A stretch of DNA of 64,000 nt from Oceanobacter kriegii DSM 6294 (GCF_000422845.1 NZ_AUGV01000008.1:171097-235096); one strand, 5' to 3'. Positions 42,501 through 51,542 are shown, counted from the stretch's first letter. Translations and numbers: made by a program. Notes: generated by a model from the sequence alone, not told the origin.

Positions 42501-45468
42501 CGGGCTTGTCGTCCAGGAACAGTTTTACCTTCTGGCTCTTGTGGTACTTGATGGCAATGTCGGTGGCCGAAATTTCCGGGCTACGATCCAATGGTGGCCA
42601 TACCCAGGCAGGCTGGTTGTCTTGCTGCTTGAACCAGTTTTCGTCGAAGTCCGGCATCTTCGGCGCTTCGTAGACTTCGTCCTTGATATCCAGGCGACGA
42701 CGGTTCTTGAAGCGCATGGAGTCTACCGACATCTGCACTTTTTCGGTTTCGATCTGAGCGCCGAGGGATTCCAGCTTCACCTTCGGATCAGCACCCAGCA
42801 GGTTCACTTCAACACGGCGGTTTTTGCTGCGGCCTTCGGCGGTGGCGTTGCTGGCAATGGGGTCGGTTTTACCGCGACCTGAGGCGGCAATCTGCTCGTC
42901 CTGAAGGTGCAGGCGTTCTTTCAGATAGCCGGCAACAGCACCTGCACGAGCTTCGGACAGCGCCTGGTTATCCGGGAAAATGTGGCGGCTGCGTGGTGCA
43001 ATACGAGTGGTATCGGTATGGCCGACCACTTCCAGTTGCAGGTTTTGCAGATCGGCCAGAGTGGTTACCACACCGTCCAGAGTCAGCTTGTCTTCTTCGG
43101 ACAGTTCGGCGAAGAACACTTCGAATTTCGGTTGTTCTGGCTGCTCAATCACACCTTCCGCAGGTGGAATTTTCAGCTTGGCCAGAGTGGTCACCGGGTT
43201 AACCTTGAAACCTTTCTGGTCGTCGACGTCGAACATGGTGACCGACTTGGTCAGCAGTTCGCCCTGTTCGGTATCACCGGACACCACGCCATTGAAGGTA
43301 ATCACCTGTGTCCATTCTTTTGGCTTGTCGCCAAGGCGGAACAGCAGGGTAGTACCGAAACGTTCCGGGTCCATGGCTGGCTGACCATCGATCAGTACCG
43401 AACCGGTGCGATAGACAACGCCCTTCGGCAGAGAGATCAGCTGCTGAACGTTTTGTACTTCCAGTTCACCTTCACCGGTCAGCTTCAGTTCGTAAGCCAG
43501 TTGTTGATCAACCGGGGAGTTCAAGGCAATCGATACCGGGTCCTTGCGGTCCAGTGGTGCCAGAGTCTGGGTCAGCTGCTGGGATACTTCACCGGAAGGC
43601 GGCGTTTTGCGCTTCAGGGTGTAATCAACGCGCCACAGGGAACCAGGCTGGATATCAACAAACTGGCTGAAGTCACGGCCAGCATGGAAGCCCAGGTTGT
43701 CACAGGTTTGCAGTTCCAGGTCGCCCGGCAGGGTGACGGTATCCAGTTGCACCACATGGGCACCAGCGGTGACGTTTTCGATGTGCCACTCACCGTTTTC
43801 ATCGGTAACAACGTAGGTGCCGTCTTCCATAAACAGACGTACATCCGGCACACCTTCCTGCTCGGTTTCATTCTCGCAGTCGCCAATGTAAACGCGGCCG
43901 TAGAGACGGGATTTTTCACGGAAGAACTCGTCTTCGATCTTCACCCGGGCATTGGCGACGTTCGCGGTCAGCAGGTCGTCAATCAGCTCGACCTTGTTGG
44001 TCAGCAGGCCTTCGGCACCGGTGCCAATTTGCACAACGTAAGTCAGTGACAGAGTGGCACCTGCTTCCATATCAGGAATAGAGAACAGCAGGGTGCGACC
44101 GTCGGCACTGATTTCCGGTTCATCGATGAGTTCGCCAGCAAAGCGGGCGCTGCCAGCCTGATAACGCATACCAACAGGCAGTTGGTCGCGCAGTTGGCCG
44201 TCGTTCAGTTCCACATCGGCCAACGTCAGGGTCACGGTGAAGCGAATAAAATCACCCACCGCAGCGGTGGTGGAGCTGGCGCGTTTGCTCAACAACACAC
44301 CGGTATCCAATGGGTCGGCCGGTACATCGGTCTGGAAAATATGATCGGTAACGCTGAATACGCCGCCACGGGAGGCGCCATTGATGAGGAAATCGCCGTT
44401 CAGGGCAGCAATTTCGGCATCGCTGGTTTCGCCTGGAATCAGGTAGTTGCTAGGGCCTTCAAATTCCAGGTAGTAGCTGCCGTTTGGCAGGTACGGGAAG
44501 CGGAAGCTGCCATCCGGGAAGCTTTCGCTGACGGCCAGTGCTGCAACGTCGGCGCTGTTGGCTGGGCCTGTGGTCAGTTCTGACGGGTAGGCGGTGACGC
44601 CATCGTCGTCATAAACCGTGGCTGGCTGACCGGTTGCCTGATCCATGATACGAACCACTACGCCATTCAGCAGGGCGCCGGTGGTGGCATCGAATACACG
44701 GCTGAACGGGTCAAAATAACCGTCGTCATCGGCGGTGTCGGTCGGGTCCGTCGGGTCGACGTAAGTTCCCACGGCGATTTCGCCAGTGGTAATGGACAAC
44801 ACGCAGTTGTAGTTCTGCATGTCATCACTGATGTCGGTGGTGTTGATTACACCATAGAAGATACCTGTGTCGACATCAGACTCGGTCAATCGAACAGTCT
44901 CGACATCGGTACCATTTTCGTTCTGCAAATCCACATCCAGCTGGTCTACGCGTACCGGATTCAGGTTCTTGTCCTGATCCTCGACACGGATAACCACAGG
45001 TTCACCCACTTTAAAACCGTAGTCCTGGGCATTGATACCAAAGCTGCCTGGCAGGCTTTGGCTGGCGCCGGTCAACAGGGTGAATTCGTTGTTTGCAGTA
45101 AAGTTGCCACTGCTGTCGGAGCATTCGGAAGCGGCAATGTTGGCGCTTGCGGCACCGCTGGCATTGCTCAAATGCAACAGTTCGAGTGTGGCGGGTGTGG
45201 CTATTGGCGATGGGTTGGCTTCGCTGACATCCTGTACGGTAAAGGTTACCGAACCGGATTGACGCATGGCAGCCGCACCAACCTTGTAGTTGGCAATAGC
45301 GTGGTTGGTGATTTCAGTATCGGCGGGTGTGGCCGCGTGTGCCCACCCACTAATACCAATAATGACTGTGGCCATAATTCCCTGGCGAAACGACAGGCAG
45401 GACAGTGCCCGGGGCGTTGCCCCGTGCACTGTGTTCCATGCTCTATTCAACCTAGGAAACAGAGTCAT
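39592..45468 (-). CDS. Giant outer membrane protein: DUF11-like, OmpA-like and barrel
   Basis: 1958 residues. A signal peptide with a long n-region ends in SGWAHA, then DUF11/beta-sandwich-like domains (about 50-770), an OmpA-like peptidoglycan-binding domain (about 780-895, EVVGHTDTTR, QALSEARAGAVAGYL, EGRSKNRRVEV), a linker and beta domains (about 900-1160), and an 800-residue C-terminal part of alternating strands with barrel character. The OmpA loop after GHTD is about eight residues longer than usual. A DYVIDYYDGTIYFKQP motif before the barrel resembles those of SprA-type translocon repeats. I infer an outer membrane barrel fixed to peptidoglycan that anchors, assembles or exports the four small-to-large proteins encoded upstream. 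It starts three bases after the preceding gene's stop. Function not known. Confidence 0.85.
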   Translation of the reverse strand: MTLFPRLNRAWNTVHGATPRALSCLSFRQGIMATVIIGISGWAHAATPADTEITNHAIANYKVGAAAMRQSGSVTFTVQDVSEANPSPIATPATLELLHLSNASGAASANIAASECSDSSGNFTANNEFTLLTGASQSLPGSFGINAQDYGFKVGEPVVIRVEDQDKNLNPVRVDQLDVDLQNENGTDVETVRLTESDVDTGIFYGVINTTDISDDMQNYNCVLSITTGEIAVGTYVDPTDPTDTADDDGYFDPFSRVFDATTGALLNGVVVRIMDQATGQPATVYDDDGVTAYPSELTTGPANSADVAALAVSESFPDGSFRFPYLPNGSYYLEFEGPSNYLIPGETSDAEIAALNGDFLINGASRGGVFSVTDHIFQTDVPADPLDTGVLLSKRASSTTAAVGDFIRFTVTLTLADVELNDGQLRDQLPVGMRYQAGSARFAGELIDEPEISADGRTLLFSIPDMEAGATLSLTYVVQIGTGAEGLLTNKVELIDDLLTANVANARVKIEDEFFREKSRLYGRVYIGDCENETEQEGVPDVRLFMEDGTYVVTDENGEWHIENVTAGAHVVQLDTVTLPGDLELQTCDNLGFHAGRDFSQFVDIQPGSLWRVDYTLKRKTPPSGEVSQQLTQTLAPLDRKDPVSIALNSPVDQQLAYELKLTGEGELEVQNVQQLISLPKGVVYRTGSVLIDGQPAMDPERFGTTLLFRLGDKPKEWTQVITFNGVVSGDTEQGELLTKSVTMFDVDDQKGFKVNPVTTLAKLKIPPAEGVIEQPEQPKFEVFFAELSEEDKLTLDGVVTTLADLQNLQLEVVGHTDTTRIAPRSRHIFPDNQALSEARAGAVAGYLKERLHLQDEQIAASGRGKTDPIASNATAEGRSKNRRVEVNLLGADPKVKLESLGAQIETEKVQMSVDSMRFKNRRRLDIKDEVYEAPKMPDFDENWFKQQDNQPAWVWPPLDRSPEISATDIAIKYHKSQKVKLFLDDKPVSALNIDQIFRSRDNGLMVTKWKGVGIEAGANRFRVEVYDANDTLVDTINSRVQLAETPSRAELVSDQSILLADGINTPVVAVQLFDKDGYPLRPNLQGAVSVASPYALYSEKQQTESAPLLEDAQPMYTIGQDGIAKIRLAPTNKAGEATLTFNYANGQTDEIRVWLKPEPREWILVGIGDMTLGYNQTKGNKTNARAADVDDNIYHDGRVAFYAQGAVAGDWLLTAAYDSAKPGSEAFAHMINADQYYTLYGDASEQHLDASSGRKLYVRIERDRFYAMFGDVDTGLDQTELAEYNRRMTAIKSEFQGEHFEASAFVSQTDNGFVRDVIQGDGTSGLYRLSREDIVSASESITLEVRDRYRSEVVVSSTPLLKDYDYVIDYYDGTIYFKQPIRATDENFNPRYIVAEYEVDGDELGYVAGGRAGVKLMNNKVKAGVSVINQNQPDQQGRITAVDTTVELGKTQIKAEVGKSRQSNTAGEFEDSAYLLEVNQRSEKVQARAYISRRGENYGVDQTEDSENGTRKEGIEASLFLGDKDRINGVAFHHHTLETGYDTYQGQIEWNHTVSPDTQTALGLVTAQSEAAEENLYTDQVSAGISHQLLNDRLQISATALANVTSRSDAYNQLVLGADYKFTQRTSLFSAFETGFSREAPMRTTIGIRTLPWKGATAEQSIEQVKQDDAYQLMALSGLVQDFSITDAWTASLGFDQARNLESNAPAESSDTTEEYYAVYTGFSYNTVAWQWNNRVEYRDGEETDKWVGSSGLYHPISDTLSTGASIDYFRSIASTGYDQQLDAMFDLAIRPQQSRYAVLLQTRWVQTASGDGSSAPDRTRKLINNVHGNFALTDRDQITGQYGIKRTLSQFDDENYAATVDFMAAEWRHHISKRWDIGAHGRRLHSYEAGQSSHGAGLSVGWIPKTNTWLGVGYNFTGFVDDDFSAANFTAKGPYIKIRIKADQNSLSGMRSSFN

Positions 45469-45471
45469 GGC

Positions 45472-46722
45472 TTAGTCGATGGTTACCGAGATGAACACGG
45501 TTTCTTCAGACTTGCCCGCGATGGTCAGGTCGTTGACCACGATGGTGCTGCTGTAGGTAGTGCCGTCAGGGGTGTTGCTGTACTGGTCAGCAGAACTGCC
45601 TGCATTAATTGCAGTTGCTGCATCGAAGTTAGCAGTGATGGTGGATGCATCGGTCAGAGCGGTCGTTTGCAGTTTCACCTGGTTAGCGGAGTAATCACCG
45701 GTTGCGGTTTCGTAGAAAGTTACGTCCAGATCCAGTGGGTCGGTTACGTCAATGCCGGAAGCATCTGCGCGGCCGGTGTTTTTCACTTGCAGCTGGTACA
45801 CAACCACAGCGCCCGGGATGGCGTATGGAGAGCTAGTGCCGTTCAGTGGGTCAGAGTAAACCGCGCTGGTTTTGATCAGTTCCAGTTGTGGCAGGAACAG
45901 TTCAACAGCGTCCTGATGGGTTTCGGAGTTGTTGCCATCAGCGTCAGCGTAAACGACTTCAACGGCGTCGTTGTCGTTGCCGTCAGTGTCTTCAGTCGTC
46001 AGGCTCACACCAGAGGTACCGCTGTAGGACGCGGTAACGCCAGTCACTTCAGTTTCAACGATACCAATGGCCGCATCGTCACCGATGAAGTTTTCATCGT
46101 CTGCTACAACAAAGATGTAAACCTTGTTGTCTAAGTTGGTGTTGGCAGTGCCTGTGTCGTCAGCTGAAATGTAACCGGTCAGCTTGTCAGTAGTGATTTC
46201 GGTATCAGTAGATGTGTCCAGAGCATCGTCTTCGCTCAGGTAGTACTTGAACGTACGAGCGGTGCTACCGGAGCCGTAAGTGGTCACGTCGAAGTTATCA
46301 ACCAGGTTGGCAACGTTGGACGCGTTTTCAACGTCGGTATCGGTCATGGCAGTACCGGTTACAACGTCAGCAATGGCGCCAATGTTGAAATCGACGGATG
46401 CGTTGCTCAGGTTACTCAGTTGGAAGCCCAGTACAGGGTCGTCGGTTGCGCCGTCGTTCTGCTTGGTCAGGGTATCGTTATAGATACGGGACAAGACGAA
46501 GTTGACCTTGATATCCACCAGGAAGGTCGTCGGCGCGTCAGCGTCGTTACCGTTCTTGGAAGAAACGGTTTCCTGAGTTGTGTTACCGGAACCTGAGCTG
46601 AAAGTCAGGGTTGCACGGTTGGCAATAGAGGTGCCCGCTTCGGTGCCAATGGCAGCAGCATCCAGGGATGTCATGCCCAAGGCAGCAATCGCAGGAACCC
46701 AGAGGGCTTTTTGCAATTTCAT
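45472..46722 (-). CDS. Secreted DUF11-like surface protein (416 aa)
   Basis: Signal peptide (MKLQKALWVPAIAALGMTSLDAAA), mature start GTEAGTSIANRATLTFS, similar to the starts of the 345- and 1958-residue proteins. The protein is beta-rich and highly Asp/Thr-rich (pI low). The C-terminal module reads AIPGAVVVYQLQVKNTGRAD and ends in VFISVTID. No known catalytic residues. I infer a structural subunit of the surface system; a DUF11-type repeat is a family-level judgement. Nineteen bases after the preceding gene. Confidence 0.78.
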   Translation of the reverse strand: MKLQKALWVPAIAALGMTSLDAAAIGTEAGTSIANRATLTFSSGSGNTTQETVSSKNGNDADAPTTFLVDIKVNFVLSRIYNDTLTKQNDGATDDPVLGFQLSNLSNASVDFNIGAIADVVTGTAMTDTDVENASNVANLVDNFDVTTYGSGSTARTFKYYLSEDDALDTSTDTEITTDKLTGYISADDTGTANTNLDNKVYIFVVADDENFIGDDAAIGIVETEVTGVTASYSGTSGVSLTTEDTDGNDNDAVEVVYADADGNNSETHQDAVELFLPQLELIKTSAVYSDPLNGTSSPYAIPGAVVVYQLQVKNTGRADASGIDVTDPLDLDVTFYETATGDYSANQVKLQTTALTDASTITANFDAATAINAGSSADQYSNTPDGTTYSSTIVVNDLTIAGKSEETVFISVTID

Positions 46723-46741
46723 GGAAGTTCTCTCCTAGGTT

Positions 46742-47209
46742 TTAGTTGACGCGTACTTTGAATTCCACCGAGCCTTCAGAGCCCGGAGCAATCGCATCCA
46801 GGTTCCAACGGATATTGGTGATGTCTTCAGGACGAGCCAGTTGTTGTTTGCCATCTTTGATAACAAACAATTCAGCAGCGCGGGCAAAGGTTTGGCCCAG
46901 GTCTGCGGAATAGGTGATCTGGCTATTCAGGCCTTTGGCGCTGTTAGCCACATACGTGGTTTTCTTGGGTACCGGGTTGTTGATCGCAACGGAGGTTGCG
47001 GCATCCGCACCGGTATTGCTGTAGCTGATGCGATAACCAACGATATCGCCCGGTACCACTTTTTCGAGGCTCTGCCATTCTTCGGCCAGAGAACCGTCCG
47101 CCTGCTCAATCACGACCACCTTATAGGCGGTATTGATCAGACTGACTTCTGCGATTGCGGCCAGTGGCATCAGCAGCAGGACTGCGATCAGGGATTTGAA
47201 CATGCGCAC
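46742..47209 (-). CDS. Secreted DUF11-like small protein (155 aa)
   Basis: Signal peptide (MRMFKSLIAVLLLMPLAAIA), then a single module: VVPGDIVGYRISYSNTGADA, ending in SVEFKVRVN. Only one DUF11 copy, so it could be a cap, adaptor or pilin-like minor subunit. Translation appears to start at GTG 47209 because AGAGG lies eight bases upstream, with ATG 47203 as the alternative. Gap of 17 bases to the preceding gene. Confidence 0.78.
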   Translation of the reverse strand: MRMFKSLIAVLLLMPLAAIAEVSLINTAYKVVVIEQADGSLAEEWQSLEKVVPGDIVGYRISYSNTGADAATSVAINNPVPKKTTYVANSAKGLNSQITYSADLGQTFARAAELFVIKDGKQQLARPEDITNIRWNLDAIAPGSEGSVEFKVRVN

Positions 47210-47226
47210 GGTATTTACCTCTCTTC

Positions 47227-48264
47227 TTACTTGATTTCAGCTTGCAGCTGGATAACGAAAGTATCGCCGTCGTTGCGAGTACCCAGGTCTACATTGACAG
47301 TACCGCTAACGCCGGTAGCGTCATCGAAGTCACCTGCGTCAGTGTCGTCGGCGTCAGTCAGCGCGGCGCTGTCGAGTACCAGAGTACCTTCAACGTATTC
47401 CATGCTGGCTGGCAGTTCATCGCTTACGACCAGGCTGTCGACAGTGCCGTTAACCACTTCAACGTCGATCTGGTAGGTCACGATGGAACCAGGAACACGG
47501 GTGCTGCCGCCGAATGGGTCAACGGTGCTGACAATGCTCTTGGTGATTTCAACAGTGGCAGTACCACCGCCGGTACCAATTTGCAGGCTGCCGTTAGCGT
47601 CGTCGGTGTAGCTGGTGCCAATAACGGCATCCGGAGCGCCACCGCTACCAACGCCAGAGATCAGCTCACCAGCCGTTGGGGTGGTGTCGCCGTGCTCGTC
47701 AACGGTTTCAGACAGTGCGGTCAGGGTCAGCTGGCTCAGGTCGTCCTGAACCAGGGCAGCACCGCCGTCACCGGTAGATGGAGTGTCGGCAACGATGAAC
47801 AGGGTAGCGTCTTCGTCAGCAGCCAGACCAATGGAACCGGTACCGGAAGCGATTTCGGTATCGGCAGAGTTAAAGGTGCCGTTGCCATCGGTATCGATGT
47901 AGATACGAACGTTGCTCATGTCGAAGGCGTCGCCACTGGCGTTTACTGCTTCCAGTACGAAATCTTCAACGCCGTTACCGGTGTTGGTAACAACGAAGGT
48001 CAGAACCTGGTCGGTAGCACCAGCGGTGGTGGATACGGAACCGCTGTTCTGGGACGTTACGTTAACGTTGATCAGTTCCAGAACGGTCAGCTCTACCTGG
48101 CTGCTTTTGGTCAGACCAGTAGCGCCACCTGGCAGGTCGTAGGTCGCGGTCGCGGTGTTGGTAATGTCCGTACCGGCTGGTGTGCCGACGGCCAGGGCAG
48201 CGGTGCTGGCCAGAGCAAATGCAGCTCCGGTAACCAGACGCGTTGCGTTTTTGATCGTCATCAT
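47227..48264 (-). CDS. Secreted DUF11-like surface protein (345 aa)
   Basis: Signal peptide (MMTIKNATRLVTGAAFALASTAALA) then the shared start GTPAGTDITNTATATYD. Acidic, Thr/Asp/Gly-rich, beta-rich, with a possible calcium-loop-like stretch (DTDGNGTFNSAD). C-terminal module: VPGSIVTYQIDVEVVNG, ending VIQLQAEIK. Start: GGAGA lies six bases before ATG 48264 and a second ATG follows at once. It starts 10 bases after the preceding gene. Confidence 0.78.
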   Translation of the reverse strand: MMTIKNATRLVTGAAFALASTAALAVGTPAGTDITNTATATYDLPGGATGLTKSSQVELTVLELINVNVTSQNSGSVSTTAGATDQVLTFVVTNTGNGVEDFVLEAVNASGDAFDMSNVRIYIDTDGNGTFNSADTEIASGTGSIGLAADEDATLFIVADTPSTGDGGAALVQDDLSQLTLTALSETVDEHGDTTPTAGELISGVGSGGAPDAVIGTSYTDDANGSLQIGTGGGTATVEITKSIVSTVDPFGGSTRVPGSIVTYQIDVEVVNGTVDSLVVSDELPASMEYVEGTLVLDSAALTDADDTDAGDFDDATGVSGTVNVDLGTRNDGDTFVIQLQAEIK

Positions 48265-48274
48265 CGGGTGTCTC

Positions 48275-51200
48275 CTACTCGACTTTTACTTTGAATTTGA
48301 GCGTGAACTCTGGGTATTGCGTCCCATTGGCAGCATTCATGGTGCCTTTGGGGGTAAAACGAATGTGGCTGACATTGGCGTTGAATCCTTCCGCGTCAAC
48401 ATCGGCACTGGGGTCGTACGTGAAGTCATTTCCGTCTGTGGAAAAATCGATATCGTCCGAGTTGTCGTCCAGCGTGTTAAAGCTGAATGACAAACCACTG
48501 GACACAGCACCATCGGTGAACACAAACGGCGCAGAACTGGCTTGGTCGAGGTTACCCTGCACAAACAGCGGTACCAGGTTTTCGATAGGGTCGACCAGAG
48601 AAATGGTGTCCGCTTCGATTTCGCCGTCACCTTCGTTGCGAACGGTCAATGTGTACACCAGATAGCTGCCTGGAATGGCCTTTGGGTTATCAAACAGATT
48701 GACCGGGTCCCACTGGGCTTCGACGGTTTTGACCACCACAGGCTCTGGACGGCCGACAACTTCAATGACGGCTTTGCGCTTGGCCGTGACCATGCCTTCG
48801 CTACCTTCGTCCGAAGTAACGGAGATGGTCCATTGGCCAATGGCTGTATCGTCGGCCACGTTGAACGGACCAAACTGATAAACACTGATCGCACCACTGG
48901 AGCTGACCGGTGTAATGACCTGGTTATTGATGATGTTGTTGCCGTTGTTGTCGGTAACGGTCCAGCGGGTTTCCGAGATATCCTCGTAACCGAATGGATC
49001 GGATACCACGATACGGAAATAAATAGCGCTGGTTTCCATCACTTCGGTCAGTTTGCTGCCGTTTGGATAGGCATCGCTGTAGGCACCCAGTTGTTCAATC
49101 TGAATAACGGTTTTTGAGTTCAGACGTACCTGCGAGTTGGTGCCGTTTGCAGTACCGTAAACGCGCATACGGTTATTTGTGTTGCCGTACTGAACCCGTA
49201 CCTGAATTGTGTCTCCGGCGGAGATGGTGCCCTGATTTATGATCCCCATATCGACGTTCACTTCGGTGGTGGTACCACACTGCAGCCAGAAGTTTTCATA
49301 CTGGTAAAACTCCGCAAGCAGGGTGTCCGTCGTGGCGTTGTAGAGACTGAACCAAACGCGGTCGTAGCGCTGCCAGTTGCAGTTGCCATTGTTGGGGCGC
49401 AACTGCAGGGTGGTGGATATGGTTTTGCTGTAATCCAGTTCAATGGCTGTTTGAGGATTTGGGGTCAGCGTCCAGGCGGCGACTTCCCACTGCGGGATTG
49501 CGTAGTAAGTTGCTTCGTCAGAACTGTTGTCCGCAGATCGGCTGGCAGTCAAATTGGCTTCGCTGTTGGCTGAGTGCAGGTAGATTGGTTTGTTACCTGT
49601 GGTATTGGTAGCTTCACCAATGACAACAGGTGATGACGTCACCGTAGTGTCAGGGTTAATACCGTCGCTGATGGTGGCAGAGTTGGAGATCGATGTGCCA
49701 TTACTGATGTTTTCAGACAGTGTTGCCTGAACCGTGATCGAAGCACTGCCACCTGCGCTAACCGTAAATCCGGACACAACAAAATAACCGGCGTTATTGT
49801 TACCCGCAGGCTTTGCATAGCTACTGACCGAGGCGCCCGCTGGGGCTGAGATCACGGTAAAACTGTCCATCTCCGCAGGCAAGTGATCTGTAACAGTCAC
49901 ATCACCATCGGCGTTCCCCGAGTTATTGACAGTAATAACGTAGGTCAGGGTGTCGCCCGCACTTACGGATGAGCCAATATCCGTCGTATCCAACTCTTTG
50001 GTAGAGCCAGACAGGTCTGGTGCACCAATGGTCATGGCCAGAGTGGCTGTGTTATTGCTGCTCTTGTTGTCGAATTCCACACCGTTGACCGTAGCGGTCA
50101 GGTTCAGGCTGGTTTGTGTGGTTGCCGCAGTGCCTAACGACAGCGTCAGGGCAGGAGCCGTACTTTCATCGCTGATGGAGCGGTTTAACGTACAGGTAAT
50201 CAGGCTGGTCGTCGCAGAACAGTTCCAGCTGTTGCCGGAGAACGAGTCCAGAGTCAAACCGTCCGTCAGTGGAATGGTAATGACGGTACCACTTGGCGCA
50301 TTGCTCGGACCGTTATTGGTGGTGGTCAGCGTGTAGGTAGCGGTATTGCCGCGCACGACGCCGACGGTACCGGAAGACGTTAACTGCAGGTCGGCAACAT
50401 CGCGGTTTGGAACACTCAGCACTTCTGCTGTGAGGAAGACCCTGTCTCCGCCTGATGAATACAAGGTATTGGCGCTTGTATCACCCGCATTCATATAAGA
50501 ACCGACCTCATAGCTATCTATGTCAAGGCCGTTGGTATTGCCAATCTCATTTGAATAGGAGTTGAACTGCTGATTCGCAGCATTGCCGGACCCGGTGAGC
50601 TCTACGTTGTTGAAAAACAGATCTTCAGAGAACCCGTTGTCTGGATCAGAGTTACCCTCATCGCCTTCCCAGGTAATGTGAGCATGATGACCTTGTTTTG
50701 ATGCCGGATTGTCATCAACAACAAAGTTGTTTGGTACAAGGCTGATCGCACTGCCCTGAAACATTTGAAAACCATCGAATACGTTAACAACGCGAAGCGG
50801 CTCACTAGGGGCTTCATAAATGATCACCAAGGCCCAGCCACCAAACACCGTGTTGTTGCCACAGTAGATGTTGTTCTCAATGCCTGTCTGAAAATTCAGG
50901 CCACTGACTGTAAAGGTCAACGTACCGGAGCCAGAAATGCGGTTAGTTACATCTGCCTTGGCACCGAAGTACTCGAAGTTTTGATTGTTTGCACCATTGA
51001 TGGTGTATTCATTACCGTTTGCGTAATAGTTAAAAGTAACTGTGTCACCGTTTACACTAGATGTGTCAACTCTGTCTGCAGTGACTGTTTGCCCGTTAAA
51101 GGTAACTGTGCTGTCAGGAGAACCGTTGCCAGCCCAATAAAGAAAGGCGGCTTCGATATCTGCATTACCCGGTAGCGTAACAGAGTCACTTGAAGTGCTA

Positions 51201-51490
51201 TTTGCTGCGCTGCTTCCTGTAGGCTGGCACTCTTCTTCCCTGTAGCTCCACCCCTGACCATTCCAGTAGTAAATGTCTGTACCATCTCTGCGGAAACTTC
51301 CACCTGCTAGAACAAAATCCATGTTCCCCGCAAAGGTTTCCGTCAGCGTTACTGGCGTATCTGCCTGTGCACTGGAAACGGTAAGGATACTGAACACCAT
51401 CCATGCAAATACAAAACGCAACAAAGCCCCGATGCTGAGCACCGGAGCCTTCATTGCGTTTGTAAATAATTTGCACTTCTTATTGCACAT
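48275..51490 (-). CDS. Large secreted DUF11 surface protein (1071 aa)
   Basis: First gene of the operon. Long signal region ending AQA. The N-terminal half carries a module with AAFLYWAGNGSPD, GGWALVIIYEAP and VVNVFDGFQMF, a pattern common in surface proteins with DUF11 repeats. Two DUF11 repeats follow (about 375-610; GNTATYTLTTTNNGPS and GDTLTYVITVNNSGNADG), then a beta-rich part with cysteines and the shared C-terminal module AIPGSYLVYTLTVRNEGDG, ending FTLKFKVKVE. No catalytic motifs seen. I infer an adhesin, stalk or filament subunit. No strong ribosome-binding site is visible before ATG 51490; ATG 51454 is possible. Confidence 0.8.
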   Translation of the reverse strand: MCNKKCKLFTNAMKAPVLSIGALLRFVFAWMVFSILTVSSAQADTPVTLTETFAGNMDFVLAGGSFRRDGTDIYYWNGQGWSYREEECQPTGSSAANSTSSDSVTLPGNADIEAAFLYWAGNGSPDSTVTFNGQTVTADRVDTSSVNGDTVTFNYYANGNEYTINGANNQNFEYFGAKADVTNRISGSGTLTFTVSGLNFQTGIENNIYCGNNTVFGGWALVIIYEAPSEPLRVVNVFDGFQMFQGSAISLVPNNFVVDDNPASKQGHHAHITWEGDEGNSDPDNGFSEDLFFNNVELTGSGNAANQQFNSYSNEIGNTNGLDIDSYEVGSYMNAGDTSANTLYSSGGDRVFLTAEVLSVPNRDVADLQLTSSGTVGVVRGNTATYTLTTTNNGPSNAPSGTVITIPLTDGLTLDSFSGNSWNCSATTSLITCTLNRSISDESTAPALTLSLGTAATTQTSLNLTATVNGVEFDNKSSNNTATLAMTIGAPDLSGSTKELDTTDIGSSVSAGDTLTYVITVNNSGNADGDVTVTDHLPAEMDSFTVISAPAGASVSSYAKPAGNNNAGYFVVSGFTVSAGGSASITVQATLSENISNGTSISNSATISDGINPDTTVTSSPVVIGEATNTTGNKPIYLHSANSEANLTASRSADNSSDEATYYAIPQWEVAAWTLTPNPQTAIELDYSKTISTTLQLRPNNGNCNWQRYDRVWFSLYNATTDTLLAEFYQYENFWLQCGTTTEVNVDMGIINQGTISAGDTIQVRVQYGNTNNRMRVYGTANGTNSQVRLNSKTVIQIEQLGAYSDAYPNGSKLTEVMETSAIYFRIVVSDPFGYEDISETRWTVTDNNGNNIINNQVITPVSSSGAISVYQFGPFNVADDTAIGQWTISVTSDEGSEGMVTAKRKAVIEVVGRPEPVVVKTVEAQWDPVNLFDNPKAIPGSYLVYTLTVRNEGDGEIEADTISLVDPIENLVPLFVQGNLDQASSAPFVFTDGAVSSGLSFSFNTLDDNSDDIDFSTDGNDFTYDPSADVDAEGFNANVSHIRFTPKGTMNAANGTQYPEFTLKFKVKVE

Positions 51491-51542
51491 GGCGATTTGT
51501 ATCTGCTTGAACCTGTTACGGAGTTATAAAAATCGGCAGGCA

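Noticed and set aside
45058..46134. Long plus-strand open frame opposite the surface operon
   Set aside because: It lies antisense to the 416- and 1958-residue genes, has no signal, no ribosome-binding site and poor composition; a shadow of GC-rich coding.
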